A stretch of DNA of 8,851 nucleotides, taken from Nitriliruptoraceae bacterium (GTDB lineage Bacteria; Actinomycetota; Nitriliruptoria; Nitriliruptorales; Nitriliruptoraceae). Position 1 is the stretch's first letter. The number at the start of each line of letters is the position of its first letter. Position numbers and translations under genes: made by a program. This document shows, piece after piece, positions 6,529 through 8,851 of this stretch. Under the pieces are notes generated by a model. The model had not been told where the DNA came from, did no database searches, and worked only from the letters and a program-made list of their open reading frames with translations. The stretch lies in contig PWEU01000302.1 in the NCBI GenBank assembly GCA_003554005.1, forward strand, positions 1 through 8,851, in the 5' to 3' direction.

Positions 6529-8352
6529 TCAGCCGTCGGGGCCCTGCGGTCCCGGTGCGCGCGAGCGGATGTCGGCTTCCGGGTCCTGCGACGACGCAGG
6601 ATCCGGATCATCGCCAGCGACTGGAGGTTCCTCCGCCGTTCGATCCGCCGACCCGTCTCCGGCCGCTGGCCCGGTTGCTTCCTCGCCGAACTCGACCGGC
6701 GAGGCGAGCTGGCGACGCAACAGCCGCTTGGTCAGGGTGTGGATGCGGTAGATCTCGGAGATCAGCTCGACCTCTCGCGCGTACGCGCCCGCGCGGCCAG
6801 GCCCCTGCCCGGTGAGGCGGAACGCCTGGCGGGTCATGGCCGACTCGCGCCGCTGCTTGACCTCATCAGCACGGTCGAGCAGGGCCGTGACCCCCTTGCG
6901 ATCGGCCTGGGCGACCGCCTCGACCGCGGCTTCGAGGTTCGTAGTGACCTCTGCGAGCAGCCCGCGGATGACCTCCCGGGTCGACTCGGCCATCTGGATG
7001 CGTTCCGTGCGCATCCGCTGCCCGATCCGTGCCAGCCCCATCTCGACCACGTCCCCGATCGCCTCCAGTTCGTCGGTTGCCGCCAGGAGCCGAGCGATCT
7101 CCACTGATTGCTTGAGGCTTATCTCCTCCTGTCCGAGCTGCGCCAGGTAGGTCACGATCGCCGAACGGATGGCGTCCACCTCGTCGTCCATCGCTTCGAT
7201 CCGGTCGAGTACGGCCACGTCCCCGGCGATCGCCGCCTCGCCTCCGACCTCCACCATGTGCACGACCTTGCCGCCCAGCCGACGGATCTCCGCTCGGGTC
7301 AACTCCAGCGCCGCCGCCGGGGTGCTGAGCATCATCACGTTGAGGTGCCGAGCCTTGGCGAAGGGGTCGACCGCCTTCGGTTTGATCGCCCGCGCCATGA
7401 CGCGCGACAGGGGCCGGATGAAGGGCAGCAGGACCAGCATGTTCACCAGCGCGAAGACCGTGAAGGCGTTGGCCACCTGCCGCGGGGTCTCCGCCGCGAG
7501 CCGGGCGGTGCCCTCGAGCTCCGGGTAGCTCGGCGAGAACCACACGGCGAAGTCCGCCAGGAAGGGCAGGAACGGGAGCCAGATCAGCGCGCCTCCGGCG
7601 TTCACCAGCAGATGCCAGGCCGCGACCCTGCGACCTTCGGTCCCCGACCCGATCGATGCGAGCTGCGAGGTGACGCAGGTACCGATCACGGCACCCAGCG
7701 CGATCGCCAGGCCGCTCTGAAGGTCGACCAGGCCCTGACTCGCCAGCACGATCACGATGCCGATCGTCGCCGACGACGACTGGACGAGGGCCGTGAACAC
7801 CGCCCCCATCGCCAGCCCGGGCAGCGGACCTCCCGCACCCTGGAACAGCTCCATGACCTGGGGTTGATCGCGCAGTGGCGAGACCGCGCCCGACATCAGG
7901 TCCATGCCGAGGAACACCATGCCGAGACCGAGAAGGGCGCCACCGGACTGCCGCACGATCGGTCGCTGTTTCAGGAAGGTCATGATGAAGCCGGTGACGA
8001 TCATCAACGACGCGAAGCGGGTGACGTCCAGCGCCACGATCTGCGCGGTGACCGTGGTTCCGAGGTTGGCACCGATGATGACGCTCATCGCCTGCGCCAG
8101 GGTCATCACACCGGCTGACGCGAAGCCGACGACCAGCACGGTGGTGACCGACGACGACTGGATGATGGCAGTGACCGCGGCACCGGACAGCGCGCCGAGC
8201 GGCGGGCGGGAGGAGACCCGGGCCAGCCCGTCAGCCAGCTTGGACCCGGCGGCGGACTGCATGGCACGGGTCATCTGCTCGAAGCCGAGCAGGAAGATCA
8301 CGAGCCCACCCAGCAGGCCCGTGGACAGGTCGAACCATGACAGCTCCACCAC
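6529..8352 (-). CDS. Na+/phosphate cotransporter with C-terminal PhoU-like domain
   Basis: The 607-residue membrane protein belongs to the Na+/Pi-cotransporter II-related family (NptA/YjbB-like), which moves phosphate with sodium across the inner membrane. The two inverted-topology repeats each carry the hallmark QSSS motif (65-68 in AIIQSSSVTT and 191-194 in ALVQSSSATI), followed by GANLGTT (94-100) and GAVIGTCVT (220-228). Hydrophobic segments run to about residue 320. Residues about 345-545 form an all-helical PhoU-like region that probably senses or gates phosphate transport, and a Pro/Gly/Asp-rich tail of about 60 residues ends the protein. The start is GTG 8352 or the adjacent GTG 8349; GGGGAGG just upstream is slightly better spaced for 8349. 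A PHO-box-like element lies 27 bases upstream. Direction (uptake or efflux) is not shown by sequence. Confidence 0.93.
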   Translation of the reverse strand: MVELSWFDLSTGLLGGLVIFLLGFEQMTRAMQSAAGSKLADGLARVSSRPPLGALSGAAVTAIIQSSSVTTVLVVGFASAGVMTLAQAMSVIIGANLGTTVTAQIVALDVTRFASLMIVTGFIMTFLKQRPIVRQSGGALLGLGMVFLGMDLMSGAVSPLRDQPQVMELFQGAGGPLPGLAMGAVFTALVQSSSATIGIVIVLASQGLVDLQSGLAIALGAVIGTCVTSQLASIGSGTEGRRVAAWHLLVNAGGALIWLPFLPFLADFAVWFSPSYPELEGTARLAAETPRQVANAFTVFALVNMLVLLPFIRPLSRVMARAIKPKAVDPFAKARHLNVMMLSTPAAALELTRAEIRRLGGKVVHMVEVGGEAAIAGDVAVLDRIEAMDDEVDAIRSAIVTYLAQLGQEEISLKQSVEIARLLAATDELEAIGDVVEMGLARIGQRMRTERIQMAESTREVIRGLLAEVTTNLEAAVEAVAQADRKGVTALLDRADEVKQRRESAMTRQAFRLTGQGPGRAGAYAREVELISEIYRIHTLTKRLLRRQLASPVEFGEEATGPAAGDGSADRTAEEPPVAGDDPDPASSQDPEADIRSRAPGPQGPDG

Positions 8353-8525
8353 GGCCCTCCCCTGACCAGACGCCGCGAGGTTAACGCTCGGTGAACAGCA
8401 CGCCTAGAGCGGGCTGCCACAGGACCCGGTCTTCGGGGACCACCTGCCCTAGGTCGGCCCTCTCACGCGCGTCACCCTCCGGGCGTCCAGCGCGGTCCCG
8501 CACGCCCGCGTCCTGTGAGGTTGCC
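8353..8525. other. Divergent intergenic region between Na+/Pi transporter and FAD oxidase genes
   Basis: This 173-base spacer separates two divergent genes. It contains the PHO-box-like repeats (8375-8396), a GGGGAGG ribosome-binding site for the minus gene next to its GTG, and GAGG at 8517-8520 for the plus gene. I find no well-supported -35/-10 pair on either strand. Short reading frames that cross it on the minus strand are antisense to the plus-strand gene and show no family features. Confidence 0.5.
8375..8396 (-). promoter_or_regulatory. PHO-box-like direct repeats (candidate PhoP site)
   Basis: Read on the minus strand, two 11-base units stand in tandem: GTTCACCGAGC (8396-8386) and GTTAACCTCGC (8385-8375). 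The cores GTTCACC and GTTAACC differ by one base and are spaced exactly 11 bases apart, as in Streptomyces PHO boxes (repeated GTTCACC plus four variable bases) bound by the response regulator PhoP. The element lies 27-44 bases upstream of the start of the Na+/Pi cotransporter gene, a plausible member of the phosphate-starvation regulon. What is seen is the repeat; the binding protein is inferred. Confidence 0.6.
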
Positions 8526-8851
8526 TTGACCACGACACACCACACGGCTCCCGTCCACCTCGGATCCGACCCGGGTGAGGGCGCCAAGGTCGCCGTCATC
8601 GGCGCCGGTGTCTCCGGGCTGGTGGCGGCGCGGCAGCTCGCGGCCACCGGTTCTCGGGTGACCGTGTTCGAGGCGGCCGACCACGTCGGCGGGCAGCTAC
8701 GTGGGGCGACGCTGGCCGGTCACCAGGTCGACGTCGGTGCCGAGTCGGTGTTCACGGCCGCGCCGGGGCCACTGCAGTTGCTCGAGGAGCTGGGCCTGTC
8801 GGAGGAACTCGTCGGCGCCAACCGCGCCACGACCTGGATCTGGACCGAGCG
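8526..8851 (+). CDS. FAD-dependent porphyrinogen oxidase-like protein (HemY/HemG type), N-terminal part
   Basis: The first 108 residues of a plus-strand gene are present; it runs off the right edge. After about 20 variable residues comes KVAVIGAGVSGLVAARQL, the dinucleotide-binding fold with GAGVSG at 26-31, then Glu49 at the end of strand two for the FAD ribose, GGQLR (55-59) and VDVGAES (68-74). The following FTAAPGPLQLLEELGL and ATTWIWTE match the layout of HemY-type protoporphyrinogen/coproporphyrinogen III oxidases, which oxidise the porphyrinogen ring in heme synthesis using oxygen. Another FAD amine-oxidase-like enzyme remains possible because the substrate domain is missing. TTG 8526 is the inferred start, with GAGG (8517-8520) five bases upstream; no in-frame ATG or GTG precedes the conserved fold with a comparable site. 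Confidence 0.72.
   Translation, partial: MTTTHHTAPVHLGSDPGEGAKVAVIGAGVSGLVAARQLAATGSRVTVFEAADHVGGQLRGATLAGHQVDVGAESVFTAAPGPLQLLEELGLSEELVGANRATTWIWTE

Noticed and set aside
7108..8118. A 336-codon plus-strand frame opposite the Na+/Pi transporter
   Set aside because: Antisense to the QSSS-type transporter; the composition is that of a complementary-frame artefact with no plausible membrane segments or domains.
8381..8684. Two small minus-strand frames at the right end (88 and 70 codons)
   Set aside because: They overlap the plus-strand FAD-binding coding region and the spacer, with no ribosome-binding site or family-like sequence.

Overview
The window is GC-rich DNA with near-uniform G/C at third codon positions, compact gene spacing and a mixture of ATG, GTG and probable TTG starts. 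This points to a high-GC actinobacterium. The DrrA-type exporter ATPase, the Bacillus/actinobacterial-type SdhA and a Streptomyces-like PHO box agree with that. I cannot name a genus. The content is mostly core metabolism and transport; I see no mobile element, CRISPR array, tRNA or rRNA.

Layout from left to right. On the minus strand at the left edge is a drug/lipid-type ABC exporter: an ATPase (46-1074) followed by the first 15 codons of a gene that overlaps it through TGATG and is presumably the permease. A divergent spacer of 296 bases with a clear 16-base inverted repeat leads to a plus-strand YceI-family lipid-binding protein (1371-1931). A plus-strand glycerolipid acyltransferase of the PlsC superfamily follows (about 2009-3385). 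It converges, with only two bases between stop codons, on a minus-strand pair encoding the iron-sulfur and flavoprotein subunits of a succinate dehydrogenase/fumarate reductase (sdhB 3388-4236, sdhA 4236-6380). Upstream of sdhA on the same strand is a Na+/phosphate cotransporter with a C-terminal PhoU-like domain (6529-8352). A divergent spacer of 173 bases separates it from the start of a plus-strand FAD protein resembling the HemY/HemG porphyrinogen oxidase, cut by the right edge.

How the parts fit. The ABC genes and sdhAB are each translationally coupled pairs. The Na+/Pi gene carries in its upstream region two 11-base direct repeats that match the PHO-box layout bound by PhoP in Streptomyces, which would tie it to phosphate starvation. 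The sdhAB pair is unusual in two ways: no membrane-anchor cytochrome b gene (sdhC) lies next to it within the window, and the histidine expected before the MGG motif of the flavoprotein active site reads as proline. SdhA also appears to have an about 90-residue Pro/Arg/Ala-rich N-terminal extension if the best ribosome-binding site marks the start.

Nothing here is a clearly new multi-gene system. The points most worth checking are the PHO box, the SdhA active-site substitution with the missing anchor, and the hairpin in the sdhA leader.
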